Below are positions 33,771 to 44,208 of a stretch of 64,000 bases of DNA, piece by piece. How positions within the stretch are numbered: the stretch's first letter is position 1; each line of letters begins with the position of its first letter. The translations under genes were made by a program, and so were the position numbers. Source of the DNA: Capra hircus (lineage: Eukaryota; Chordata; Mammalia; Artiodactyla; Bovidae); the NCBI RefSeq assembly GCF_001704415.2, contig NC_030824.1, positions 31,615,022 through 31,679,021 of the forward strand. Direction: 5' to 3'. The notes under the pieces are model-generated. The model was given only the letters and a program-made list of their open reading frames with translations. It did no database searches and was not told the DNA's origin.

Positions 33771-33782
33771 TTGTCTAGTGGG
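33771..33782. repeat. Target-site duplication, left copy (Bov-tA)
   Basis: TTGTCTAGTGGG, exact match to 33980-33991. Confidence 0.85.
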
Positions 33783-33979
33783 GGTGGCTCAGAGGGTAAA
33801 GCATGTACCCGCAATGCAGGAGGCCTGGGTTCGATCCCTGGGTCAGGAAGATCCCCTAGAGAAGGAAATGGCAACCCATTCCAGTACCCTTGCCTGGACA
33901 GAAAAGTCTGGTAGACTACAGTCCACGGGATCGCAAAGAGTTGGACACGACTGAGTGACTTCACTCCTTGTCTCACTCC
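33783..33979 (+). mobile_element. Bov-tA SINE
   Basis: GGTGGCTCAGAGGGTAAAGC, GAGGCCTGGGTTCGATCCCT (intact B-box-like part), GGATCGCAAAGAGTTGGACA and CGACTGAGTGACTTCACTCC. The 5' dozen bases are missing. An exact 12-bp duplication TTGTCTAGTGGG lies at 33771-33782 and 33980-33991. Confidence 0.93.
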
Positions 33980-33991
33980 TTGTCTAGTGGG
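33980..33991. repeat. Target-site duplication, right copy (Bov-tA)
   Basis: TTGTCTAGTGGG, exact match to 33771-33782. Confidence 0.85.
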
Positions 33992-34248
33992 AACAATTTC
34001 AAACTGACTACTATGTCTTTTTGATGTTTCTCCATAAGTTGTTTTTTTTTTTTTTTTTTAAACTTCCTTAGCAGCTTACCATAACAATCCAGATTCATCT
34101 TGATCTTCCTTGCCAAATCCCTGGAATCAGCCTCTGTCCCCCTCCAAAAAAAATCGTGCTCTCTTTGGTGTGGAAAAGTGTTTACAAACCAAGATCAAGG
34201 CATGCTTTATGTTTTTAATTGTTTCTATGTTTGTCCTTATCTTACAAG

Positions 34249-34378
34249 GTTCCTGGGTCAGGAGGATCCCTTGGAGAAGGGATAGGATACTGACTCCAGT
34301 ATTCCTCCCTGGAGAACCCCCATGGACAGAGGAGCCATGGGGTTGCAAACAGTTGAACATGACTGAGTGACTAAACAC
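34249..34378 (+). mobile_element. Bov-tA SINE, 5'-truncated
   Basis: Begins mid-element (TTCCTGGGTCAGGAGGATCC) and runs to CATGACTGAGTGACTAAACA. The tRNA-like head is absent. Confidence 0.88.
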
Positions 34379-35031
34379 TACAAGTGTCTTTGAAGGACTT
34401 TGATGAAGTTCACCCAATGTCTGATTATATATGTTTACGTATTCCATAGGGTTTAGTAAAGCAACTGTCTTTTACAGTATATTAGGGTTTAAAACTGGAA
34501 TGTGCCCTTAGACATCCCTTGCTCATTGTTCCATCTTATACGTGAGAAAAGTGAACTCAGGGTAAATAAATGCTTTGACTCAGACCACTCACTCATTGGT
34601 GACAGATTTGATGTTAGAGTTTCACTCTTTCGGCTGCCAGTTTACCTATCTTTCTGTCATATGACACATATGCTCAGTAATAAAAGCGTTTGCTTATTAT
34701 TGTTGTTTAGTCACTAAGCTGTGTCTGGCTCTTTGCAACCCCATGGACTGCAGCATGCCAGGCTGCCCTGTCCTTCACTATCTCCCTGAGTTTACTCAAA
34801 TTCACGTCCATTGAGTTGGTGATGCTGTCTAACCATTTCATCCTCTGCCACTCCCTTCTCATTTTGCCTTCAATCTTTCCCAGTATCAGGGTCTTTTCCA
34901 ATGAATTGGCTGTTTACATCAGGTGGCCAAAGTATTGGAGATTGAACTTCAGCATCAATCCTTCCAATGAACATTCAAGGTTGATTTCCTTTAGGATTGA
35001 CTGGTTCCATCTGCTTGCTATCCAAGGGACT

Positions 35032-35256
35032 GGTGGTGGTGGTGGTGATGGTTTAGTTGCTAAGTCGTGTCCGACTCTTGCGACCCCATGGACGGTAGCC
35101 TGCCAGGCTCTTCTGTCCATGGAATTTTCCAGGCAAGCATACTGGAGTGTGCTGCCATTTCCTTCTGCAGGGGATCTTCCCAAGCCAGGAATCGAAGCCA
35201 GGTCTCCTGCATTGCAGGCAGATTCTTTACTGACTGAGCTATGAGGGAAGCCCATG
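35032..35256 (-). mobile_element. Bov-tA SINE with (TGG)n, nested in BovB
   Basis: Starts with (GGT)n, then TTAGTTGCTAAGTCGTGTCC, and ends CTATGAGGGAAGCCC. The 9-bp duplication CAAGGGACT lies at 35023-35031 and 35257-35265. Confidence 0.92.
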
Positions 35257-35446
35257 CAAGGGACTATCAAGTGTCTTTTCCAACACCATAGCTCAAAAGC
35301 ATCAATTCTTTGGCGTTCAGTCTTCTTTATGGTCCAACTTTCATATCTGTACATGACTACTGGATAAACCACACCTCTGACTATACGGATCTTTGTGGCA
35401 AAGTAGTGTTTCTGCTTTTTAATATGCCGTCTAGGTTTGTTATGGC

Positions 35447-35650
35447 CTCCCTGGTGGCCCAGATGTAAAGAATCTGCTTGCAATGCAGGAGACCTGGGTT
35501 TGATCCCTGAGTTGGGAAGATAGCCTGAAGAAGGGCTTGGAAACCTACTCCAGTATTCTTGCCTGGAGAATCCCCATGGACAGAAATGCCTGGCTGGCTA
35601 CAGTCCATGGGGTTGCAAAGAGTTGGACACCACCGAGCAACTCAGCACAC
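35447..35650 (+). mobile_element. Bov-tA SINE nested in BovB
   Basis: CTCCCTGGTGGCCCAGATGT, TGCAGGAGACCTGGGTTTGA, GGGGTTGCAAAGAGTTGGAC. Flanked by AGGTTTGTTATGGC (35433-35446) and AGGTTTATTACAGC (35651-35664), a 14-bp duplication with two mismatches. Opposite in orientation to its neighbour at 35032. Confidence 0.93.
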
Positions 35651-35701
35651 AGGTTTATTACAGCTTCCCTTTCAAGTAGCAAATATCTTTTAATTTCCTG
35701 G

Positions 35702-36150
35702 TGTTAGGGAAATTAAATAGTCTTTTTTAGGCTTCAGAGACAAAGCAGAGCTCTGACCTTGCTTCTAACCTATCTGGACACTGCCCTGATTGGGAGTGAC
35801 TGTGAGTTACTGCCTGTTCCAAGTGCAAGACTTACAGCACCATAGATAAGATGGGGCAGAAATCTTGATATTGTCGAGTCCCTGGAGGGGGCCTGGCCAG
35901 CCAAGCCCCAGGGCTAACTACATTCCAAGTTTTATACAACAAAACAAGCACCATTAACATGAAACCAGAGCTGCAATTTGGTCACAGATTGCTGATGATA
36001 TCTGTTTATATCCTGGGATTATAAGTGGGAACCCTGAACTGCAATCTTTGAAGTCTCACCCATGGAGCAGACTCGCTGCCTGGAACATTTTCCAGTTGTG
36101 ACACAGGACTTCCCAGAGCTGTTTAAGTCTGGATGTTGGTGAAAACCCAG
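35702..36150. mobile_element. Probable LTR nested in BovB
   Basis: A ~450-bp block starting TGTTAGGGAAATTAAATAGT interrupts BovB between CTTTTAATTTCCTGG and TTTGGCTGCAGTCATC. Length, TG start, absence of coding and the exact interruption fit a solo LTR. The right end and target duplication are not clear. Confidence 0.5.
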
Positions 36151-36810
36151 GTTGCTTTGGCTGCAGTCATCATCCACAGTCATTTTGGAGCCCAAGAAAA
36201 TAAAGTCTGTCACTATTTCCATTTATTCCCCATCTATTTGCCATGAAGTGGTGGGAGCATATGTCATGATCTTAGAGTTTTTAATGTTGAGTTTTAAGTC
36301 AGCTTTTTCATTCTCCTCTTTTACCTTTATCAAGAGACTCTTTAGTTCCTCTTTGCTTTCTGCCATTAGGATGGTGTCATCTGCATAACTGAAGTTATTG
36401 ATATTTCTCCTGGCAATATTGATTCCAGCTTGAGCTTCATCCAACCTGGGATTCGCATGATGTACTCAGCATAAAGTTAAATAAGCAGGATGACAATATA
36501 CATCCTTGACACACTCTTTCCCCAGTTTTGAACCAGTCCGTTTTTCCATGTTCACTTCTAACTGTTGCTCTTTGACCTACATACAGATTTCTCAGGAGTA
36601 AGGTAAAGTGGTCTAGTATTCCCATCTCTTTAAAAATTTTCCACAGTTTGTTGTGACCCATGCAGCCAAAGGCTTTAGCATAGTCGATGAAGCAGAAATA
36701 GATGTTTTTCTGGAATTCTCTTACTTTTTCTATAATCCAATGGATGTTGGAAATTTGATTCCTAGTTCCTCTACCTTTTCTAAATACAGCTTATGCATCT
36801 GGAAGTTTAT

Positions 36811-37086
36811 AATATAGTATTAGCTTTAAAATATTGACACTCTAAACAGTATACCAATTTCTAGGAATCTCTCCTTATAAAATAATCTGAGATGCAGATG
36901 AAGATTTATTTATGAAGTCATTCATATCAGCATAGTTTTAAAACAGCAAATGTCTGTCATATATTAAATATTAAACATTGCAAAGTAGATATTATGAACT
37001 ATTTATACTATGGAATATTATGCAACCAATAAAAATAATTTTAAAAATCACTCATTGATGTTTACATTAAAAACTACATTAAATAG
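36811..37086. other. AT-rich, possibly an old L1 scrap
   Basis: CTATGGAATATTATGCAACC resembles an L1 ORF2 phrase (tggaatattatgcagcc), but too little is left to assign. Confidence 0.3.
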
Positions 37087-37720
37087 TGTCAAAATGGAGC
37101 ACACCCTATGATCCTTGCCCATGATGTCCTCAATCTGTTTTTTGCTTGTGGAAAAACTTTAACCAGAAAATAAGTTTAATCAGAGAAGTAAGAAGATGCA
37201 AAAACAAAGAAAAACAGTCAAACAAAACCTAATAATAATAGTTTTGTCATTAAGCAAAGTCAAGTACCTTTAGTTCCTTCTCCAGGGCTATGGATAATAT
37301 TCTGAGCCACATCCTATGAACTATCTTGTAGATGCTGAAGCATGATGCCCAGACTGTTGCCTTGACTTAAGCTGCCACAATTCTGAGAATTGGCCTCAAG
37401 CAAATGGGAACAAACCAACCCTGGAACTGAGGATTAATTGTACTTAAAACAGTCAAGATGGTGCTGGTCAGACCGCCACATGACCAATTCAAGATGACTG
37501 TCAGAGCTGACTGTCTATTTCTGCAGGTAATCCTCTGCCTCTGTCTATAAAAGCTCTTGTCCACTGATTGTCCAGAAGGAGAAGGAGTCAGCCTTTGGAC
37601 ATGAGTTCACCCTCCTCCTCAGTTGCCAGCATCCAACATATAGCAAGCTTTCCTTTCCACCAATCTGGCCCCTTTATTGGCTTTTAAGCAGTGAGTAACC
37701 AGACCCCACTTTCAGTTACA
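37087..37720 (+). mobile_element. Probable solo LTR (class I ERV-like)
   Basis: 634 bp from TGTCAAAATGGAGC to TTTCAGTTACA, with TG...CA ends. A TATAAAAG box at 37546-37553 is followed by a pyrimidine-rich R/U5-like segment, the usual LTR promoter layout, so it reads on the plus strand. The flanks ATAG and ATAT differ by one base and may be a 4-bp target duplication. No internal retroviral sequence is attached. Confidence 0.6.
37546..37553 (+). promoter_or_regulatory. TATA box of the LTR
   Basis: TATAAAAG within the LTR-like unit, about 170 bp before its 3' end. Confidence 0.5.
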
Positions 37721-37761
37721 ATATGAACTCAATTTTGTATTATGCAAAATATGTTTATCTC

Positions 37762-37790
37762 TGTATATATATATATATATATATATATAA
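37762..37790. repeat. (TA)n microsatellite
   Basis: About 14 TA units, followed at 37801-37829 by an imperfect (CA)n. Confidence 0.9.
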
Positions 37791-37800
37791 TAAATGTAAG

Positions 37801-37829
37801 CACATACACACACTCACACACACACACAA
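37801..37829. repeat. Imperfect (CA)n microsatellite
   Basis: CACATACACACACTCACACA and further CA units, directly after the (TA)n array. Confidence 0.85.
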
Positions 37830-40118
37830 ACTCAAAAGGTAATATATCTTCATTGTAACAAGGTTTCTTAATAGGATTATAATTACTTTTCCAAAATACT
37901 TTTCTCTGTATTCCAAATACATTCAAAAGTAAGCTAATGTAGTCTCCTAGAGTAATATTAAAGATGAAAAAATAATTTCAATCAGCTTTTCGAAGTGCAG
38001 TCTATCCACGTTTACATATAATTATGTTGATCATAAGTCAGCATTTCTAAAGTAGTTAAAGGAGTTCACATTTTCCCCCCAAAAGATAAAGATTTCCTTT
38101 GCAGTTTTACTTATGGTAAGCAGTTTATTTCCCTCCCCATCTTACTTACCTCATAATAAAAAAGTAAACTTCAGACTAGATTTAGTTGTAATCATAAATC
38201 TAAACTGATAAAATCAAAGCTAATTATCTAATAATGAGTTTAATATATCATTAATAATCCTTAAAACTTTCTTTTAGAGAAGTAATATCGTTTCTCCCTA
38301 TTCAAAATAAATTTAATTTAAATAATGTGTTTTCAAGATTGCTATTTAGAAATAACTGGCAAATTTGCAGTCAAAGTTAAGGTTTTTCTATATTTATGTC
38401 CTTTAAAGATATGTAATGCCATCATAGTATCAAGATTAACTTGAATTTTTTTTCAAAACTTTTTCCCTTTTCCACTTTAAAAAGACATGATAAGTTTCAA
38501 ATACTATTAGCAGATGTTATCATCATAGCTTTTTCTCATATGCCAAATAACTGCAAATGAGCAATCAATGTAGAAATCCTCAGCACCAAATCATCTACTT
38601 TACATATTCGTACAGTGAAGGCAAATATATGATTAGAGTTGGGTCATGTATTTTGAAGGTTCAGAGTTTTTTTGTGTGTCAAATATTATACAAAAACATA
38701 TCCCAAATATGTGTATGAGAGGCAGAAAATAATGTCGAATAATTCTGAATTACTAAGAAAATTATAGATGTTGTCTTCAAACACATTTCAATCTTAAAAT
38801 ATTTTATAGAAGCAATTTTGAGATAAAAATGCTGTAGCTTTTTAAAAAAACAACTTTTCTAGTTGTTTAGTGAAGTTTTACATGAGTTCTTAAGAAAGAA
38901 GAGAGTAAGAGGGGCTTTGAACAAGGTTACACAATTTACTTTCTCCATGAATTTTCTGCTACCCTCTGGGCCTTAAAAGGTAGAAGTTGGACGTTGACAG
39001 TAATTATTTTGGATTGCACTGCATGAAGGCAGCTGCACATAATTCTATACTTCAAAGAAGTGCAGCCATGTGCCGCTTTGATAAACCATCATGAATATAA
39101 CTTGAGGTGTTCAGGGATGCCTGTAGAGAGATATCTGTGTAGATAAATGGTTTTCCCTAAGTGTTAGATGTAACCACACACATGTTCATTTGAAAATTTT
39201 TTTAAAGAATAGAAAATTTGTGACTGTGAACCAAATAACCTGTTGAAAATATTGAGTCAAAATGAGATTTTAAGTACACCATTAGAAGGAGTTAAAAACC
39301 ATAAGTAGTAGTAAGATAGATGTTGAAATTTTTAAACAGGATATTGGTAAGATGGCTTTCTTTTGACTCCTCATAAAGGCAACCCTGCTGAAACTCAGCT
39401 CTGAGTAATTTGGAGAGTTTTACTTTCATTTTTATACGCCAGAAAAATATGAGTATAAAACTAACTTCTTTCTAGTGAGAACGGTCAAACTGAAAGCAGC
39501 AGGTTCAGTTCTCTTAAACTCATTCACACGTGTGCATTTTACACACCTGCATGTACACACACACAAAACACATGAAAAAGTTTCCATATTATTTTACCAA
39601 AGTAAAACCATTCAAAAGCTTGACATTTTTTCATAAAACATTTCTAAGCAATTTTTGCAGCAGGCATTCTAATAGAGTGTGGATTTAAGGATGAATAGGA
39701 TATGAAAAAAAAAAGAAAAGATCCTGCCTTAGAGAAACATGATCTAGTGATTGAGACAGATATGTGATCAGTTTAATTCCTAACAGTTCGGAGTTTACAT
39801 TCCTGAAAAACATAGATATTGGCAATATTCCTGGAAAGATCAGTATCTTATGGAAAATAGAAGGAAAGCAACAAATATGAATGCTTTTTCAAGCCAATAT
39901 GAATACGAGTAATAGAAGCCACCCTCTCCAAAAATAGAAGAAAGACTTGACTGAGATAGTAACATTTTCCCAGGCCACATTTCTCTGCTATTCAGGAAGT
40001 AATAACGTGTCATCAGAATTGCAAAGAAAAATTTGCTCATAAGTTTTGTAGTTTTTGTTTTGTTTTGTTTTTTTCTTTTAGTATTGATATCGGGTTATAA
40101 TTTGTGTCTTTCATAACT
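37830..40118. other. Single-copy AT-rich sequence, no repeats recognised
   Basis: At 2.3 kb this is the longest stretch of the window without a recognisable transposon insertion, tied with 47.2-49.3 kb. Only simple T and A runs occur. The 38880-39130 part has a more balanced composition and could be functional non-coding DNA (see findings). Confidence 0.5.
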
Positions 40119-40664
40119 GTTGTTGTTGTTATTCAGTAGCTAAGTCACGTCCAACTCTTTGTGACCCAGTGAACTGCAGTACATCAGGCTTCCCTGTCCT
40201 TCACCATCTCCTGGAGCTTGCTCAAACTCACGTCCATTGTTTTAATGATGCCATCCAACCACCTCATCCTTCAAGGAGAAGGTTGTCCCCTTCTCCTTCT
40301 GCCAGCAGATTTTCCCAGCATCATGTTCTTTTCCAGTGAGTTGGCTCTTCACCATAGATAGTCAAAGTATCAGAGCTTCAGCTTCAGCATCAATCCTTCC
40401 AATGAATATTCAGAGTGGATTTCCGTTAGGATTGACAGGTTGATCTCCTTACTGTCCAAGGGATTCTCAAGAGGCTTCTCCAGCATCACAGTTTGAAAGC
40501 ATCAATTCTTTGGTGCTCAGCCTTCTTTATGGTCCAACTCTCACATCTGTACATGACTACTGGAAAAACCATAGCTTTGACTATACAGACCTTTGCTGGC
40601 AAAGTGATGTCTCTACTTTTTAATGCACTGTCTAGATTTGTCATAGTTTTTCTTTCAAGGAAGA
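40119..40664 (-). mobile_element. BovB LINE, 3' half
   Basis: From (TTG)n at the 3' end and CACGTCCAACTCTTTGTGAC to TCATAGTTTTTCTTTCAAGG. The CCATCCAACC...CCTCATCCTTCAAGG part carries a small local duplication of TCCCCTTCTCC-type sequence. Frames are broken. Confidence 0.92.
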
Positions 40665-40969
40665 ATTGTGACTATGGAATTAGTTAAAGTTTTGAGATAC
40701 TAACTGAGACTACTTTCCTTTAGGCTTTCTTATCTCTTTATTCTTTTCATGGAGGAGAGATGGTTGAGCCAAGGAAAGTCAAATTTTTAGTTTTAAGTCC
40801 CCAAATATGCCTTTGAATCCCATATAGGAAAGTAGGAAAGACAACATTCTTCAAGGCCAAAACTTTCATTGACAAAAGCCAGGTTTTCTGAGAAACAAAT
40901 CACTTCTATGTGGGAAAAGCAGCAAAGAATTATAGCCACTCTTATTCTATTAAAAGTAAATGTAGTAAT
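40665..40969. other. Unassigned sequence
   Basis: About 300 bp between two BovB pieces, nothing recognised. Confidence 0.35.
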
Positions 40970-41302
40970 TTGCTTATGCCAACTAATGTACCTTAAGCAG
41001 TGGCCACAGGACTAGAAAAGGTCAGTTTTTATTCCAATCCCAAAGAATGGCAATGCCAAAGAATGTTCAAACTACCATACAAGTGTGCTCTTTTCATATG
41101 CTAATAAAGTTATGTTCAAAATCCTTCATGCTAAGCTTCAGCAGTATGTGATCTGAGAACTTGCAGATGTAAAACCTGGGTTTAGAAAAGACAGAGGAAC
41201 CAGGGATCATATTGTCAACATTTGTTGGATGATAGAGAAAGCAAGGGAATTCCAGAAAACATCTATTCTGCTTCATTGACTATGCTCAAGCCTTTGATTG
41301 TG
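40970..41302 (+). mobile_element. BovB LINE, internal RT fragment, both ends missing
   Basis: Sense text CAGTGGCCACAGGACTAGAA, CCAAAGAATGTTCAAACTAC, ACCTGGGTTTAGAAAAGACA and CTATGCTCAAGCCTTTGATT is the RT region upstream of the catalytic YADD. It stops at GATTGTGT where a minus-strand BovB begins with its 3' end. It belongs to a different copy from the flanking minus element. Confidence 0.88.
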
Positions 41303-41806
41303 TTGTTTTTCAGTTGCTCAGTCGGGCCTAACTCTGTGAACCCATGGACAGCAACACACCAGGCTTCCTTGCTCTTCACCGTCACCCAGAGCTTCACCAT
41401 CACCATCACTCAAACTAATATCTATTGAATCAGTGATACTATCCAACGGTCTCATCCTCTGCCATCACCTTTGGCTCCTACCTTCAATCTTTCTCAGCAT
41501 CAGGGTCTTTTCTAACAAGTCAGCTCTCTGCATCAGGTGGCCAAAGTATTGGAGCTTCAGCTTCAGTAGCAGTTCTTCTAACAAATATTCAGGATTGATT
41601 TCCTTTAGGATTGACCAGTTTGAGTTCCCTGCAGTCCAGGAGACTCTTAAGAGTCTTCTCCAACACCATAACTCAAAAGCTTCAATTCTTTGGTATTCAG
41701 CTTTCTTCAGGGTCCAACGATCACATCCATACCTGACTACTGGAAAAACCATTGCTTTGACTAGATAGACCTAGGTCAACAAAGTAATATCTCAGCTTTT
41801 TAATAC

Positions 41807-42002
41807 ATAGTCCATGGGGTCACTGAGGGTAGGACAAGACTGAGCTACTTCACTTTCACTTTTCACTTTCATGCATTAGAGAAGGTAATGGCAACCCACT
41901 CCAGTGTTCTTGCCTGGGGAATCCCAGGGACGGGGGAGGCTGGTGGGCTGTCATCTGGGGTCACACAGAGTTGGACACGACTGAAGCGACTTAGCAGCAG
42001 CA
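41807..42002 (-). mobile_element. BOV-A2 SINE, truncated, nested in BovB
   Basis: TCACTTTCACTTTTCACTTT linker, GAGAAGGTAATGGCAACCCA, AGTTGGACACGACTGAAGCG and the (GCA)n end AGCAGCAGCAG. Most of one monomer is missing. BovB sequence of about 10 bp at the target is lost. Confidence 0.92.
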
Positions 42003-42511
42003 GGTATGTCATAGTTTTTCTTCTAAGGAGCAACCATCTTTTAATTTCATGGCTGCAGTCACCATCTGCAGTGATTTTGGAACCCAAGAAAATAAAGTCT
42101 TTCACTGTTTCCATTGTTTCTCCATCTACTTGCCATGACATGATGGAACTGGATGCCAGGATCTTCGTTTCTGAAGGCAGAGTTTTAAGCCAGCGTTTTC
42201 ACTCTTCTCTCTCACTTTTATCAAGAGGCTCCTTACTTCTTTGCTTTCTGCCATAAGGGTGGTGTCATCTGCATATCTGAGGTTATTGATATTTCTCCCT
42301 ACAATCTTGATTCCATCTTGGGCTTCATTCAGCCCAGCTTTTCCCATAATGTACTCTGCATAGAAGTTAAATAAGCAGGGTGACAATATGCAGGCTTGAT
42401 GTACTCCTTTCCCAATTTGGAATCAGCCTGTTCCATTTCTAGCTCTAACTGTTGCTTCTTGACCTGCATACAGTTTTCTCAGGAAGCAGTTAAGGTGTCT
42501 GGTGTTCCCAT

Positions 42512-43030
42512 TGAGAGAGTCAATTTCTAGGCAGGTTGATAGGAAGTCCTGGGTCCCCAGCGAGGAGATGGGGGTCTGGGGCCCTTCAAGAGAAGATAGG
42601 GATCTGGAATTCTGAAGGAGGAGGAAACAACAAGCTTTTTTCCTGCATTCCTTAGTAAGGATTATATAACAATAATGTAAATCTGCTTGAGGACATATTT
42701 CTCTTTCCTGAAAACCTTCTGATAAATCCTGTTATCTTACAATGGATATTATGAGAGTGGGTCTACTAAGATCTTTCCAACCTTGAGACATTCTTTTGAT
42801 CTATTGCAATAACCAATTAAAAAGTATATAATTGCCTTGCTAAGACTAGGGATTGGGGCACTCTCCATCTCCATTCTGATGTCTATGTTGGAAGCATTCT
42901 CTATCCCTTTTTATATTTTAATAAAGCTCTGCTACACAAAAGCTCTTGAGCGATCAAGCCTGGTCCCTGGTCCCGACGCTAAATTTACTTTGGAGATCAA
43001 GAATCTGACACCATTCACTGTAACCTATCA
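42512..43030 (+). mobile_element. Solo LTR nested in BovB
   Basis: 519 bp, TGAGAGAGTC to AACCTATCA (TG...CA). AATAAA at 42920-42925 and a TATA-like GTATATAATTG near 42823 give plus orientation. A U5-like tail follows (CGATCAAGCC, GTCCCGACGC). CCAT precedes it at 42508-42511 and follows it at 43031-43034, a 4-bp target duplication as in class I ERVs. It sits within the BovB phrase TTCCCATCTCTTTAAG. No internal viral genes are attached. Confidence 0.82.
42920..42925 (+). promoter_or_regulatory. Polyadenylation signal of the LTR
   Basis: AATAAA ~105 bp before the LTR's right end, the usual place in an R region. Confidence 0.65.
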
Positions 43031-43752
43031 CCATCTCTTTAAGAATTTCCCACAGTTTGTTGTGATCCCCACAGTAAAAGGCTTTAGCATAGTCAATGAA
43101 GCAGAGCAGATGTTTTTCCTTTTTCTATGATCCAATGAATGTTTGCAATTTGATCTCTGATTCCATTGACTTTCCTAAATCCAGCTTGAATAACTGGAAG
43201 TTTTTGGTTTACATACTGTTGAAGCCTGGCTTGGAGAATTTTGAGCATTACTTTGCTAGCATGTGAGATGAGTGCAATTGTGTGATAGTTTGAACATTCT
43301 TTAGCATTGGCTTTCTTTGGGATTGGAATGAAAACTGACCTTTTCCAGTCCTGTGGCCACTGTTGAATTTTCCATATTTACTGGCGTATTGTGTGCAGCA
43401 CTTTAGCTGCATCATTTTTAAGGATTTGAAATAGCTCAGCTGGAATTCCATCATCTCCACTAGATTTATTCATAGATGCTTCCTAAGGCCCACTTGAATT
43501 TGTACTCCCAGACATCTGGCTCTAGGTGAGTGACCACACTATCATGGTTACCTGAGTCATTAAGATTTTTTTTGTGTGTAGTTCTTCTGTGTATTCTTGC
43601 CACCTCTTAATATCTTCTGCTTCTGCTAGGTCCATATCATTTCTGTCCTTTATTGTGCCCATCTTTGTATGAAATGTTCCCTTTGCACCTCTAATTTTCT
43701 TGAGGGGATCTCTAGTCTTTCCCATTCTATTCCTTTCCTCTATTTCTTTTCA

Positions 43753-44208
43753 TGTCAGGAAGCAGCAGTTAGAACTGGACATGGAACAACAGATTGGTTC
43801 CAAATAGGAAAAGGAGTATGTCAAGGCTGTATATTGTCACCCTGCTTATTTAACTTCTATGCAGAGTACATCATGAGAAACTCTGGGCTGGAAGAAGCAC
43901 AGCTGGAATCAAGATTGCCAGCAGAAATATCAATAACCTCAGATATGCAGATGACATCACCCTTATGGCAGAAAGTGAAGAGGAACTAAAAAGCCTCTTG
44001 ATGAAAGTGAAAGAGGAGAGTGAAAAAGTTGGCTTAAAGCTCAACATTCAGAAAACGAAGATCATGGCATCTGGTCCCATCACTTCATGGGAAATAGATG
44101 AGGAAACAGTGGAAACAGTGTCAGACTTTATTTTTGGGGGCTCCAAAATCACTGCAGATGGTGATTGCAGCCATGAAATTAAAAGACACTTACTGAACTG
44201 AACTGACT
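43753..44208 (+). mobile_element. BovB copy with internal deletion, nested in BovB
   Basis: Sense BovB from GTCAGGAAGCAGCAGTTAGA through the catalytic region (CTCAGATATGCAGATGACAT, i.e. LRYADDI) and MKVKEESEKVGLKLNIQK to DCSHEIKRHL. It then jumps at 44190-44195 (CTTACT) straight to the 3' tail GAACTGAACTGACTGA. About 0.4 kb of the ORF end is missing. Left ATTTCTTTT (43742-43750) and right TTTCTTTG (44209-44216) look like the target duplication, so it is a separate insertion into the minus-strand BovB. Confidence 0.88.

Larger units (their letters stand above)
34699..36810 (-). mobile_element. BovB LINE with three nested insertions
   Basis: Reverse BovB in pieces 34699-35031, 35257-35446, 35651-35701 and 36151-36810. 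Together they cover the 3' tail through the RT core. The minus frame 36223-36444 reads INNFSYADDTILMAESKEEL, keeping the YADD. Upstream (36437-36661) comes HGKTDWFKTGERVCQGCILS. Frameshifts and insertions make it inactive. Confidence 0.93.

Noticed and set aside
34914..35483. 189-codon minus-strand frame, the longest by count
   Set aside because: It stitches a Bov-tA, BovB and a second Bov-tA in one accidental frame. Not a gene product.
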